DNA of 5,273 nucleotides, taken from Oxalobacteraceae bacterium UBA5157 (GTDB taxonomy: Bacteria > Pseudomonadota > Gammaproteobacteria > Burkholderiales > Burkholderiaceae_D). A program made the translations under genes and the position numbers. The number at the start of each line of letters is the position of its first letter. Position 1 is the stretch's first letter. Location of the stretch: positions 1 through 5,273 of the forward strand of contig DHXL01000339.1 of assembly GCA_002415335.1 (NCBI GenBank), read 5' to 3'. Shown here one piece after another: positions 1-5,273 of this stretch. The notes under the pieces were generated by a model that searched no databases, was not told the origin of the DNA, and worked only from the letters and a program-made list of their open reading frames with translations.

Positions 1-561
1 TTCGTCCCCGGCAATCATGACGAGGCGATTCGCCAATTCATCGATCTCGATTTCGGCGGCATCAGGATCCGCGACGAGCTGGTGCACACGACCGCGCAAG
101 GCAAGCGCATGCTGGTCCTGCACGGCGACCGTTTCGATGGGGTGATCGCATGCGCCAAGTGGCTGGCGTATGTCGGCGACGGCCTATACACGGTGATCCT
201 GAAATTCAACCAGATCTATAACGTCTGGCGCGCGCGCGCCGGCCTGCCGTACTGGTCGCTGTCGCAGTATCTGAAACTGAAAGTGAAGAACGCGGGGAGC
301 TACATCTCTTCGTTCGAGGATGCGCTGGCGGCGGAAGCCAGGAAGAGGGGCCTCGATGGCGTCATTTGCGGCCATATCCACAAACCGGAGATTCGTGACA
401 TCGACGGCATCACCTACTGCAATGACGGCGATTGGGTCGAAAGTCTTTCGGCGCTGGTGGAAGAGCACTCGGGCGGATTGAGGCTGGTCACGTGGCAGGA
501 AATCGTGATGCCGATCAAACAGCTTCACGTCGAGCAGGATGCCGTATGCGCATTGCGCTGA
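1..561 (+). CDS. Calcineurin-like metallophosphoesterase, PlcP-like (LpxH superfamily), 5'-truncated by the window
   Basis: The frame is open from base 1, with no start in the window, to TGA at 559-561, giving 186 visible residues. The metal-binding motifs of the calcineurin-like family are present in order: GNHD at fragment residues 4-7, HGDRFD at 41-46 and GHIH at 124-127, followed by NDGDWVES at 141-148. The earlier D-x-H and GD motifs lie outside the window. Databases often name this family UDP-2,3-diacylglucosamine diphosphatase, but true LpxH usually has GNRD in place of GNHD. The segments LPYWSLSQYLKLKVK (82-96) and GHIHKPEIRDIDG fit the PlcP group as I recall it; Sinorhizobium PlcP is a metal-dependent phospholipase C that releases diacylglycerol from phospholipids under phosphate limitation. 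The next gene, a GT4 glycosyltransferase, overlaps its 3' end, which supports that reading. Family assignment is very secure. PlcP-type activity is inference, and a lipid A precursor hydrolase remains possible. The promoter lies upstream of the window. Confidence 0.9.
   Translation, partial: FVPGNHDEAIRQFIDLDFGGIRIRDELVHTTAQGKRMLVLHGDRFDGVIACAKWLAYVGDGLYTVILKFNQIYNVWRARAGLPYWSLSQYLKLKVKNAGSYISSFEDALAAEARKRGLDGVICGHIHKPEIRDIDGITYCNDGDWVESLSALVEEHSGGLRLVTWQEIVMPIKQLHVEQDAVCALR
536..539 (+). promoter_or_regulatory. Ribosome binding site of the glycosyltransferase gene, inside the upstream gene
   Basis: AGGA lies 6 nt before ATG 546, within the final codons of the phosphoesterase gene. It decides the start in favour of 546 and fits translational coupling across the 16-bp overlap. 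Confidence 0.6.
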
Positions 562-1580
562 TAACGGACGCCTGGGAGCCGCAAATCAATGGCGTGGTCA
601 ACACGCTGATCGCGACCGGAAAATGTCTGCGCGGCCGCGGTCACGAAGTGCGCACAATTTCGCCGCACGGTTTGTCCACCTTCGCCTGCCCGACCTATCC
701 CGAAATCCGCCTGGCCTACCGCCCGTATAACAAGGTAGCCGCCAGCCTCGATGCATTCGAACCGGATTGCATCCACATCGCGACCGAAGGGCCGATGGGA
801 TTGGCAGCGCGGCGCTATTGCCTGCATCGCGGGCTCGATTTCACGACCGCGTATCACACGCGCTTCCCGGAATACGTGCATGCGCGTTCGCGATTGCCGC
901 TGGCGTTGACTTATCGCTGGCTCAGATGGTTTCACGGGCCGTCGCGGGCGATGATGGTGCCGACGCCGAGGATCAAGGAGGCACTGGAGCAACGCGGCTT
1001 CCGTAACACCGCACTCTGGAGCCGCGGCGTCGATACCGCGCATTTCGCGCCGGGCGCACGCGAGGATTCGTGCATCGAACGGCCTTTGCTTCTGTACGTC
1101 GGCCGGCTTTCGGTCGAGAAAAATATCGAAGCCTTCTTGCAAATCGACGTACCGGGCACGAAGTGGGTGATCGGCGACGGTCCTCTGCGCGGAATGCTGC
1201 AGGAAAAATATCCGCAAGTCCGATTTCTTGGCGCCAAGCCGCATCAGGATCTGCCCTGCTTTTACAATTGCGCTGATGTATTTGTCTTCCCCAGCCGTAC
1301 CGATACGTTTGGCCTGGTGCTGATCGAAGCGATGGCATGCGGCGTGCCGGTGGCAGCCTATCCGGTCGAAGGGCCGATCGATGTGGTCGCGCACGGCCGC
1401 TCCGGCATCCTGCACCGGGACCTGACGCTGGCGTGCCGCGAAGCGCTGGTCTTGCGGCGCGCCGATGCGCGTGCGCATGCACTCGGCTATTCGTGGGAAG
1501 CCGCCACCGCGCAATTTATGCAGCATCTGCATCCGGTGCGGCCGTTGCGCGTCACCGGAGCGTTGCAAGCTAGCGCGTGA
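546..1580 (+). CDS. Family GT4 glycosyltransferase, Agt/MgtA/SqdX-like (GT-B fold)
   Basis: The protein has 344 residues. Its N-terminal domain opens with MRIALITDAWEPQINGVV (1-18), the glycine-containing acceptor-side loop typical of diacylglycerol or mannosyl GT4 enzymes. HIATEGPMG (77-85) and AYHTRFPEY (102-110) follow. The C-terminal nucleotide-sugar domain shows LYVGRLSVEKN (183-193), VIGDGPLR (208-215) and PSRTDTFGLVLIEAMACG (249-266). The classical E-x7-E pair is D253-x7-E261, as in SqdX/Agt/MgtA relatives. No signal peptide or membrane span is seen, so it is probably a cytosolic, membrane-associated enzyme. ATG 546 was chosen over an in-frame upstream start at 432 because homology begins there and AGGA (536-539) sits 6 nt upstream. 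It overlaps the phosphoesterase by 16 bp, which suggests translational coupling. The likely role is glycosylating a lipid, possibly the diacylglycerol made by its neighbour. The donor sugar cannot be read from sequence, and a mannosyltransferase is an alternative. The short C-terminal tail (about 330-344) looks unconserved. Confidence 0.9.
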   Translation: MRIALITDAWEPQINGVVNTLIATGKCLRGRGHEVRTISPHGLSTFACPTYPEIRLAYRPYNKVAASLDAFEPDCIHIATEGPMGLAARRYCLHRGLDFTTAYHTRFPEYVHARSRLPLALTYRWLRWFHGPSRAMMVPTPRIKEALEQRGFRNTALWSRGVDTAHFAPGAREDSCIERPLLLYVGRLSVEKNIEAFLQIDVPGTKWVIGDGPLRGMLQEKYPQVRFLGAKPHQDLPCFYNCADVFVFPSRTDTFGLVLIEAMACGVPVAAYPVEGPIDVVAHGRSGILHRDLTLACREALVLRRADARAHALGYSWEAATAQFMQHLHPVRPLRVTGALQASA

Positions 1581-1589
1581 AGCCTCGTG

Positions 1590-2195
1590 TCAGTTTTTCT
1601 GCGGCTTGCGGGCGACGATGGTCGTGAAGCGTTTAAGTGTGGCCATGGGGGCGTCAAAACACTGCAGCTTGGAATGCAGTACTTCCCATCCGGCGAACCG
1701 TAGCTCCAGTTCATCGGGGGCAAACAGGCAGTGGCTCGAAGGATCGAACATATCGACGTAGGTGCTCCCTTCGATCATGAGGTTGATTGCGGCGATGCCG
1801 CCCGGCCGGACCCGATCCTGGAGTTGGTCCAGAACGCGCAGGGCGGTCGGGCCATCGAAAAACATCAAGAGACCGATCGAGACGATGCAGTCATAGTCGT
1901 CCACGAGCTGATGGTCGCGCAGGTCGGCGAGGTGGGCGGAGACCGGCAAGCCTTCCGCAGTGGCGCGGTGTGTGATGTGGTCGATCGCTGCAGGACTGGC
2001 GTCGAACGCCGTCACCGAGCATCCTCGTGCGGCCGCGGCGAAAGCGAGATTGCCCATCCCGCACCCGAAATCGAGGACCTTGCCATCTAGATAGGGCAGG
2101 ATTACCAATTCAAACGGATTCAATTGCAGCACCGTCTCCGGCGGTTGCTGCCGAAACTGCCGGTCGAAGAAATCAATGCTCTTGTTGGTGCTCAT
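1590..2195 (-). CDS. Class I SAM-dependent methyltransferase, TehB-like
   Basis: The protein has 201 residues, close to the roughly 200 of stand-alone TehB-type methyltransferases. The Rossmann-fold SAM-binding motif I is VLDFGCGMGN (40-49). The acidic end of strand 2 is D65 in VTAFDAS (61-67), and HLADLRD (88-94) supplies the next ligand position. DCIVSIGLLMFF (102-113) is the motif IV strand, and RVRPGGIAAINLM (128-140) is the post-motif strand. The ending FDAPMATLKRFTTIVARKP resembles the C-terminal strand region of TehB and related tellurite/thiopurine methyltransferase-like proteins. The substrate cannot be inferred: TehB enzymes methylate tellurite or selenite, but many relatives are uncharacterised. 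The ATG at 2195-2193 has only a weak GGAA about 11 nt upstream. The gene converges on the glycosyltransferase with a 9-bp gap and no visible terminator, so it belongs to a separate transcription unit. Confidence 0.85.
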   Translation of the reverse strand: MSTNKSIDFFDRQFRQQPPETVLQLNPFELVILPYLDGKVLDFGCGMGNLAFAAAARGCSVTAFDASPAAIDHITHRATAEGLPVSAHLADLRDHQLVDDYDCIVSIGLLMFFDGPTALRVLDQLQDRVRPGGIAAINLMIEGSTYVDMFDPSSHCLFAPDELELRFAGWEVLHSKLQCFDAPMATLKRFTTIVARKPQKN

Positions 2196-2284
2196 GGGCG
2201 TAAGGTTTCCGTTTAACAGGGCATCGAATCGGTCATTTTCTTTTGTCGGGACCGGCCAAGGATATGCGTTGTTTCGTTGTCATT

Positions 2285-2313
2285 TTATTATGCTGGCGGC
2301 GTACTAATATGAT
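2285..2313 (+). promoter_or_regulatory. Candidate sigma70 promoter for the SnoaL-like gene
   Basis: TTATTA (2285-2290; 3 of 6 matches) is followed after 17 bp by TATGAT (2308-2313; 5 of 6 matches). Start of transcription would fall near 2320, giving a leader of about 90 nt that includes the CATTGAA repeats. It overlaps the candidate minus-strand promoter almost completely. An alternative -35, TTGTCA at 2277-2282, matches better but is spaced 25 bp from this -10. Support is weak. Confidence 0.3.
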
Positions 2314-2315
2314 AA
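2287..2315 (-). promoter_or_regulatory. Candidate sigma70 promoter for the methyltransferase gene
   Basis: Reading the minus strand, TTATCA (2315-2310; 4 of 6 matches to the -35 consensus) is followed after 17 bp by CATAAT (2292-2287; 5 of 6 matches to the -10). Transcription would start near 2280, leaving a leader of about 85 nt before the ATG at 2195. This is a consensus match only. The region is AT-rich, so chance matches are likely. Confidence 0.35.
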
Positions 2316-2374
2316 GTCCAATGACCTGACTCTCTCGGTGTTTTTTGAGGCAAGCAGCTCATTGAACACGGTAC

Positions 2375-2394
2375 GCATTGAATTTGCATTGAAT
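2375..2394 (+). repeat. Perfect 9-bp direct repeat GCATTGAAT, 11-bp period, upstream of the SnoaL-like gene
   Basis: GCATTGAAT occurs at 2375-2383 and again at 2386-2394, separated by TT. A shorter copy, CATTGAA, lies at 2360-2366. The 11-bp period places the two full copies on the same face of the helix, as expected for a tandem regulator-binding site. The repeat ends 17 bp before the SnoaL-like ATG. No known regulator motif is recognised, and a chance repeat cannot be excluded. Confidence 0.5.
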
Positions 2395-2400
2395 ACAGCA

Positions 2401-2405
2401 AGGAG
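2401..2405 (+). promoter_or_regulatory. Strong Shine-Dalgarno of the SnoaL-like gene
   Basis: AGGAG is 6 nt upstream of ATG 2412, a near-ideal match and spacing. It fixes the start and suggests efficient translation. Confidence 0.75.
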
Positions 2406-2411
2406 ACAGCG

Positions 2412-2855
2412 ATGGACAGTCAAGACAACAAGCAGTTGGTGATGCAGGGCTATCAGTTGTTCAAGAACAAGGACATTCCAGGATTACTGGCGTTGTATGC
2501 AGATGATATTGAATGGGTAAGCATCGAGTCTGAAAATATACCGTTCTCCGGATCATTTCGCGGCAAGGCTCAGGTAGCAGAGTTTTTTAGCAAGATGGAT
2601 CAGGCGCAGGAAGCGATCCGGTTTGAGCCTGAAGCGTTCATTGCCGAAGGTGACAAGGTCGTCGTGACAGGCCAGTCCATCTGGTCGGTCAAATCGACTG
2701 GACAGAAATATGAAAACCCCTGGGTGCATGTCTTTACCATTCGTGATGGAAAAGTGGCCCGCTTCCAGCAATATAACGACACGGCGGCTGCCGAGGCGGC
2801 TTTCAGGCCGGCGCAGGCTTCGGCGCAGCAGCAACAGACTCCTGCGCATCACTAA
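2412..2855 (+). CDS. SnoaL-like / NTF2-fold protein (nuclear transport factor 2 family)
   Basis: The protein has 147 residues and the NTF2/ketosteroid isomerase-like layout. A first helix (about 4-20) is followed by GLLALYADDIEWVS (24-37), with the D-x-x-W turn of the family. GSFRGKAQVAEFFSKM (47-62) covers the FxG/helix 3 region. Beta strands FEPEAFIAEGDKVVVTGQSIW (71-91, the tip of the cone-like pocket) and WVHVFTIRDGKVARFQQYND (104-123) form the curved sheet. Residues from about 132 on are an Ala/Gln-rich tail ending in HH, probably disordered. Members range from enzymes (polyketide cyclases, isomerases, epoxide hydrolases) to ligand-binding or stress proteins, so no specific activity is assigned. 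No signal peptide is seen, so a cytoplasmic location is likely. It appears monocistronic and is divergent from the methyltransferase. Its codons (AAT, ATA, TTA, GAA) are less GC-biased than those of its neighbours, which may mean separate ancestry or high-expression tuning. Confidence 0.85.
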   Translation: MDSQDNKQLVMQGYQLFKNKDIPGLLALYADDIEWVSIESENIPFSGSFRGKAQVAEFFSKMDQAQEAIRFEPEAFIAEGDKVVVTGQSIWSVKSTGQKYENPWVHVFTIRDGKVARFQQYNDTAAAEAAFRPAQASAQQQQTPAHH

Positions 2856-2856
2856 G

Positions 2857-2912
2857 GACGGTTAGCATCCGGCGATTGATGTCTGGTGATTAACGTCTGA
2901 TGATTAACGCCA
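2857..2912. repeat. Tandem array of 14-bp imperfect units (three clear, one degenerate)
   Basis: Three consecutive 14-bp units lie at 2871-2884 (GGCGATTGATGTCT), 2885-2898 (GGTGATTAACGTCT) and 2899-2912 (GATGATTAACGCCA). Adjacent units match at 11 of 14 positions. A fourth, weaker unit at 2857-2870 (GACGGTTAGCATCC) starts 2 bp after the SnoaL-like stop and matches the last unit at 8 of 14. Most differences are transitions. The array is noncoding and lies in the 3' region between convergent genes. Its role is unknown: a decayed minisatellite or a protein-binding cluster are both possible. Confidence 0.55.
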
Positions 2913-2920
2913 GGTACTTG

Positions 2921-2943
2921 CGGCGGCACGATATATGCCGCCG
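2921..2943. terminator. GC-rich hairpin between convergent genes, possible bidirectional terminator
   Basis: CGGCGGCA (2921-2928) pairs perfectly with TGCCGCCG (2936-2943) around a 7-nt loop, CGATATA. It lies 65 bp after the SnoaL-like stop and 19 bp past the decarboxylase stop, where a shared terminator would be expected. Neither strand has a U-tract after the stem, so intrinsic termination would be weak. An RNA 3'-end-stabilising stem is an alternative. Confidence 0.45.
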
Positions 2944-2962
2944 TGCATCTTCGCCATAGATC

Positions 2963-5218
2963 TCAAATCTTCCTGACGCAGTCGACAAAATACCCGCGCT
3001 TGCCATCCACCTCGCGGGTCACCAACCCATGCACATCGGTTTCGAAGCCGGGGAATTTCTCATTGAAATCGCGCGCGAACTTGAGGTAATCGACGATCGT
3101 CTTGTTGAAGCGCTCGCCCGGAATCAGCAGCGGGATACCGGGCGGGTAGGGCGTCAGCAGGATCGAGGTGACGCGGCCTTCGAGGTCGTCGATCGGGACG
3201 CGGTCGATTTCGCGGTGCGCCATCATCGCGAACGCGTCCGACGGTTTCATCGCCGGCTGCATGTCGGACAGGTACATTTCGGTGGTCAGGCGCGCCACGT
3301 CGTAGGCCTTGTAGAAGTCGTGGATCTGCTGGCACAAGTCGCGCAGGCCGGCCCGCTCGTAGCGCGGGTTGGCGGCGGCGAATTCGGGCAGGATGCGCCA
3401 CATCGGCTGGTTCTTGTCGTAGTCGTCCTTGAACTGCTGCAGCGCGGTCAACAGCGTGTTCCAGCGGCCCTTGGTGATGCCGATGGTGAACATGATGAAG
3501 AACGAGTACAGACCGCACTTCTCGATGATGACGCCATGCTCGGCCAGGTACTTGGTGACGATCGACGCCGGGATGCCGGTGTCGCCGAACTTGCCTTCCA
3601 GCGACAGGCCGGGGGTGATCACCGTGGCCTTGATCGGATCGAGCATGTTAAATCCTGCCGCGAGGTTTCCAAATCCGTGCCAGTCGTCCTCGGCACGGAT
3701 CATCCAGTCCTCGCGCGAGCCGATGCCGTCCTCTGCAAAGGTTTCCGGACCCCACACCTGGAACCACCAATCCTGGCCCCACTCCTGGTCGATCTTGCGC
3801 ATGGCGCGGCGGAAATCGAGTGCCTCCAGGATACTTTCCTCGACCAGTGCGGTGCCGCCCGGCGCTTCCATCATCGCCGCCGCGACGTCGCACGAGGCGA
3901 TGATCGCGTATTGCGGCGAGGTCGAGGTATGCATCAGGTAGGCTTCGTTGAAAGCATCCTGGTCGAGCTTGACCGACTCCGATTCGCGCACCAGGATTTG
4001 CGATGCCTGCGACAGGCCGGCCAGCAGCTTGTGCGTCGACTGCGTCGAAAAGATCATCGATTCCTTGGGCCGCGGCCGGTCCTTGCCGATCGCGTGCATG
4101 TCCTTGTAGAAGTCGTGGAAGGTCGCGTGCGGCAGCCAGGCTTCATCGAAGTGCAGCGTATCGATTTTTCCGTCGAGCATTTCCTTCAGGGTTTCGACGT
4201 TATAGATCACGCCGTCGTAGGTCGATTGCGTGATGGTCAGGATGCGCGGCTTCTTGTTTTTCGCTGCGCGCGCAAATGGATTGGCTTCGATTTTCCGGGC
4301 GATGCTTTCCGGCGTGAATTCTGCAAGCGGAATCGGGCCGATGATGCCGAGGTGATTGCGGGTCGGCATCAGGAACACCGGGATCGCGCCGCACATGATG
4401 ATCGAATGCAGTACCGATTTGTGGCAGTTGCGGTCAACCACCACGATGTCGCCCGGCGCGACCGTCGAGTGCCACACCATCTTGTTCGAGGTCGAGGTGC
4501 CATTGGTGACGAAGTAGCAGTGGTCGGCATTGAAGATGCGCGCGGCGTTGCGTTCCGAGGCGGCAACCGGGCCGGTATGGTCGAGCAATTGACCGAGTTC
4601 TTCGACCGCGTTGCAGACGTCCGCGCGCAGCATGTTCTCGCCGAAAAACTGGTGGAACATTTGCCCGATCGGCGACTTCAGGAAAGCCACGCCGCCCGAA
4701 TGGCCGGGGCAATGCCACGAGTACGATCCGTCGTTGGCGTAGTGCACCAGCGCGCGGAAGAAAGGCGGCGCCAGTCCGTCGAGATAGGATTTCGCTTCGC
4801 GGATGATGTGGCGCGCGACGAATTCAGGCGTGTCCTCGAACATGTGAATGAAGCCATGCAGTTCGCGCAGGATGTCGTTCGGGATGTGGCGCGAGGTACG
4901 CGTTTCGCCGTACAGGTAGATCGGGATGTCGGCGTTCTTGTGGCGGATTTCTTCGACGAAGGCGCGCAGCGATTTGAGGGCGTGATCGGTTTCTTCGAGC
5001 GATCCGCCGCCGAATTCTTCATCGTCGATCGACAGGATGAAGGCCGACGCGCGCGATTGCTGTTGCGCGAATTGCGACAGGTCGCCGTAACTGGTTACGC
5101 CCAGCACTTCCATGCCTTCTTTTTCCATCGCATCAGCCAGCGCGCGGATGCCAAGGCCGGAGCTGTTCTCGGAGCGGAAGTCTTCGTCGATGATGACGAT
5201 CGGGAAGCGGAATTTCAT
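2963..5218 (-). CDS. PLP-dependent Orn/Lys/Arg decarboxylase (LdcA/AdiA-type, 751 aa)
   Basis: This fold-type I decarboxylase removes CO2 from a basic amino acid, giving cadaverine, agmatine or putrescine. Residues 1-145 form the response-regulator-like wing domain (FPIVIIDEDF at 5-14; LHGFIHMFEDT at 120-130). Residues about 150-450 form the PLP core: SWHCPGHSGG (167-176), phosphate-binding NGTSTSNK (239-246), VDRNCHKS with H266 to stack on the cofactor, HFDEAW with D358 to bind the pyridine nitrogen, and STHKLLAGLSQAS with Schiff-base lysine K397. The C-terminal domain includes DPIKATVITPG (527-537), EGRVTSILLTPYPPGIPLL (680-698) and FPGFETDVHGL (722-732). The length matches Pseudomonas aeruginosa LdcA (751) and Escherichia coli AdiA (about 755) better than CadA (about 715). 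All key residues are intact. ATG 5218 is preferred to an in-frame TTG at 5239 because GGAG lies 6 nt before it. Substrate choice is not settled by sequence reading. It is cytosolic, and the family commonly forms decamers. Confidence 0.95.
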   Translation of the reverse strand: MKFRFPIVIIDEDFRSENSSGLGIRALADAMEKEGMEVLGVTSYGDLSQFAQQQSRASAFILSIDDEEFGGGSLEETDHALKSLRAFVEEIRHKNADIPIYLYGETRTSRHIPNDILRELHGFIHMFEDTPEFVARHIIREAKSYLDGLAPPFFRALVHYANDGSYSWHCPGHSGGVAFLKSPIGQMFHQFFGENMLRADVCNAVEELGQLLDHTGPVAASERNAARIFNADHCYFVTNGTSTSNKMVWHSTVAPGDIVVVDRNCHKSVLHSIIMCGAIPVFLMPTRNHLGIIGPIPLAEFTPESIARKIEANPFARAAKNKKPRILTITQSTYDGVIYNVETLKEMLDGKIDTLHFDEAWLPHATFHDFYKDMHAIGKDRPRPKESMIFSTQSTHKLLAGLSQASQILVRESESVKLDQDAFNEAYLMHTSTSPQYAIIASCDVAAAMMEAPGGTALVEESILEALDFRRAMRKIDQEWGQDWWFQVWGPETFAEDGIGSREDWMIRAEDDWHGFGNLAAGFNMLDPIKATVITPGLSLEGKFGDTGIPASIVTKYLAEHGVIIEKCGLYSFFIMFTIGITKGRWNTLLTALQQFKDDYDKNQPMWRILPEFAAANPRYERAGLRDLCQQIHDFYKAYDVARLTTEMYLSDMQPAMKPSDAFAMMAHREIDRVPIDDLEGRVTSILLTPYPPGIPLLIPGERFNKTIVDYLKFARDFNEKFPGFETDVHGLVTREVDGKRGYFVDCVRKI

Positions 5219-5224
5219 GGAGAT

Positions 5225-5228
5225 CTCC
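5225..5228 (-). promoter_or_regulatory. Ribosome binding site deciding the decarboxylase start
   Basis: On the minus strand GGAG is followed by ATCTCC and then ATG at 5218. The 6-nt spacing supports this ATG over the upstream TTG. The RBS and spacer form the perfect 10-bp palindrome GGAGATCTCC (5219-5228). Confidence 0.65.
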
Positions 5229-5238
5229 AGTGAGAACA

Positions 5239-5266
5239 ATATTACGTATTGCGGGAAAGAGTTCAG
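5239..5266 (-). promoter_or_regulatory. Possible promoter of the decarboxylase gene
   Basis: Minus-strand CTGAAC (5266-5261; 3 of 6 matches to -35) and TAATAT (5244-5239; 4 of 6 to -10) are separated by 16 bp. This would give a leader of only about 15 nt. The match is weak and the window ends at 5273, so the true promoter may lie outside. Confidence 0.22.
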
Positions 5267-5273
5267 CGAAGCG

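Noticed and set aside
432..545. N-terminal extension of the glycosyltransferase from an upstream in-frame start
   Set aside because: The extension lies wholly inside the phosphoesterase gene and is Gly/Arg-rich with no similarity to the family, whose N-terminus begins at MRIALITDAW with its own ribosome binding site.
525..1568. A 347-codon open frame on the - strand opposite the glycosyltransferase
   Set aside because: It is an antisense shadow rich in Arg, Gln and His with no domain, while the + strand frame is a clear GT4 enzyme.
2338..2369. Stem-loop with a six-T run in the SnoaL-like leader as an attenuator or riboswitch
   Set aside because: Only 4-5 bp helices (GTGTT/AACAC and TGAG/CTCA) separated by a mismatched internal loop can be drawn. 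The T-run lies inside the stem, and no known riboswitch core is present.
5219..5228. Perfect palindrome GGAGATCTCC as an operator
   Set aside because: It is only 10 bp and is explained by the ribosome binding site plus spacer, with no second copy nearby.
3029..5233. A 734-codon open frame on the + strand opposite the decarboxylase gene
   Set aside because: It mirrors the decarboxylase almost end to end. Its translation is an Arg/Val/Asp/His-rich low-complexity product with no recognisable motif, as expected opposite a GC-biased gene. The minus-strand protein has every family motif.
5219..5239. TTG start adding seven residues to the decarboxylase
   Set aside because: The ATG at 5218 has GGAG at 6-nt spacing. 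The added residues would be encoded by the ribosome binding site itself.

Overview
This window looks like chromosomal DNA from a GC-rich proteobacterium, most likely a betaproteobacterium of the Burkholderiales (Oxalobacteraceae or Burkholderiaceae type). The clues are strong third-position GC bias, long open antisense frames over the real genes, and a 751-residue Orn/Lys/Arg decarboxylase with betaproteobacterial/Pseudomonas LdcA-like motifs. The taxon is inferred from remembered family sequences, not from a search. There are five protein-coding genes. I see no tRNA, rRNA, CRISPR array or transposase.

Bases 1-1580 (+) hold a two-gene operon. First is the 3' part of a calcineurin-like metallophosphoesterase cut by the window edge (1-561). 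It overlaps by 16 bp a family GT4 glycosyltransferase (546-1580). The phosphoesterase carries GNHD rather than the GNRD typical of LpxH, and it sits next to a D-x7-E GT4 enzyme. This arrangement matches the PlcP-Agt pair known from phosphate-starvation lipid remodelling: PlcP removes the phospho-headgroup from a phospholipid, and the glycosyltransferase glycosylates the resulting diacylglycerol. The pairing is visible in the sequence; the function is inferred.

Bases 1590-2195 (-) encode a small class I SAM-dependent methyltransferase resembling TehB, convergent with the glycosyltransferase and separated from it by 9 bp. A 216-bp AT-richer divergent region (2196-2411) follows. It contains candidate overlapping promoters and a 9-bp direct repeat spaced by 11 bp. 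Next is a SnoaL/NTF2-fold protein (2412-2855, +) with a strong ribosome binding site and visibly less GC-biased codons than its neighbours. Its 3' side (2856-2962) carries a tandem array of about 14-bp units and a GC-rich hairpin that separates it from the convergent decarboxylase.

Bases 2963-5218 (-) encode a complete PLP-dependent basic amino-acid decarboxylase (751 aa), with a wing domain at the N-terminus and the STHK lysine at residue 397. It would produce cadaverine, agmatine or putrescine, for acid resistance or polyamine supply. It appears unrelated to the lipid operon. The most interesting lead is the PlcP-Agt-like pair. The small repeats flanking the SnoaL-like gene are secondary, and I see no clear sign of a wholly new system.
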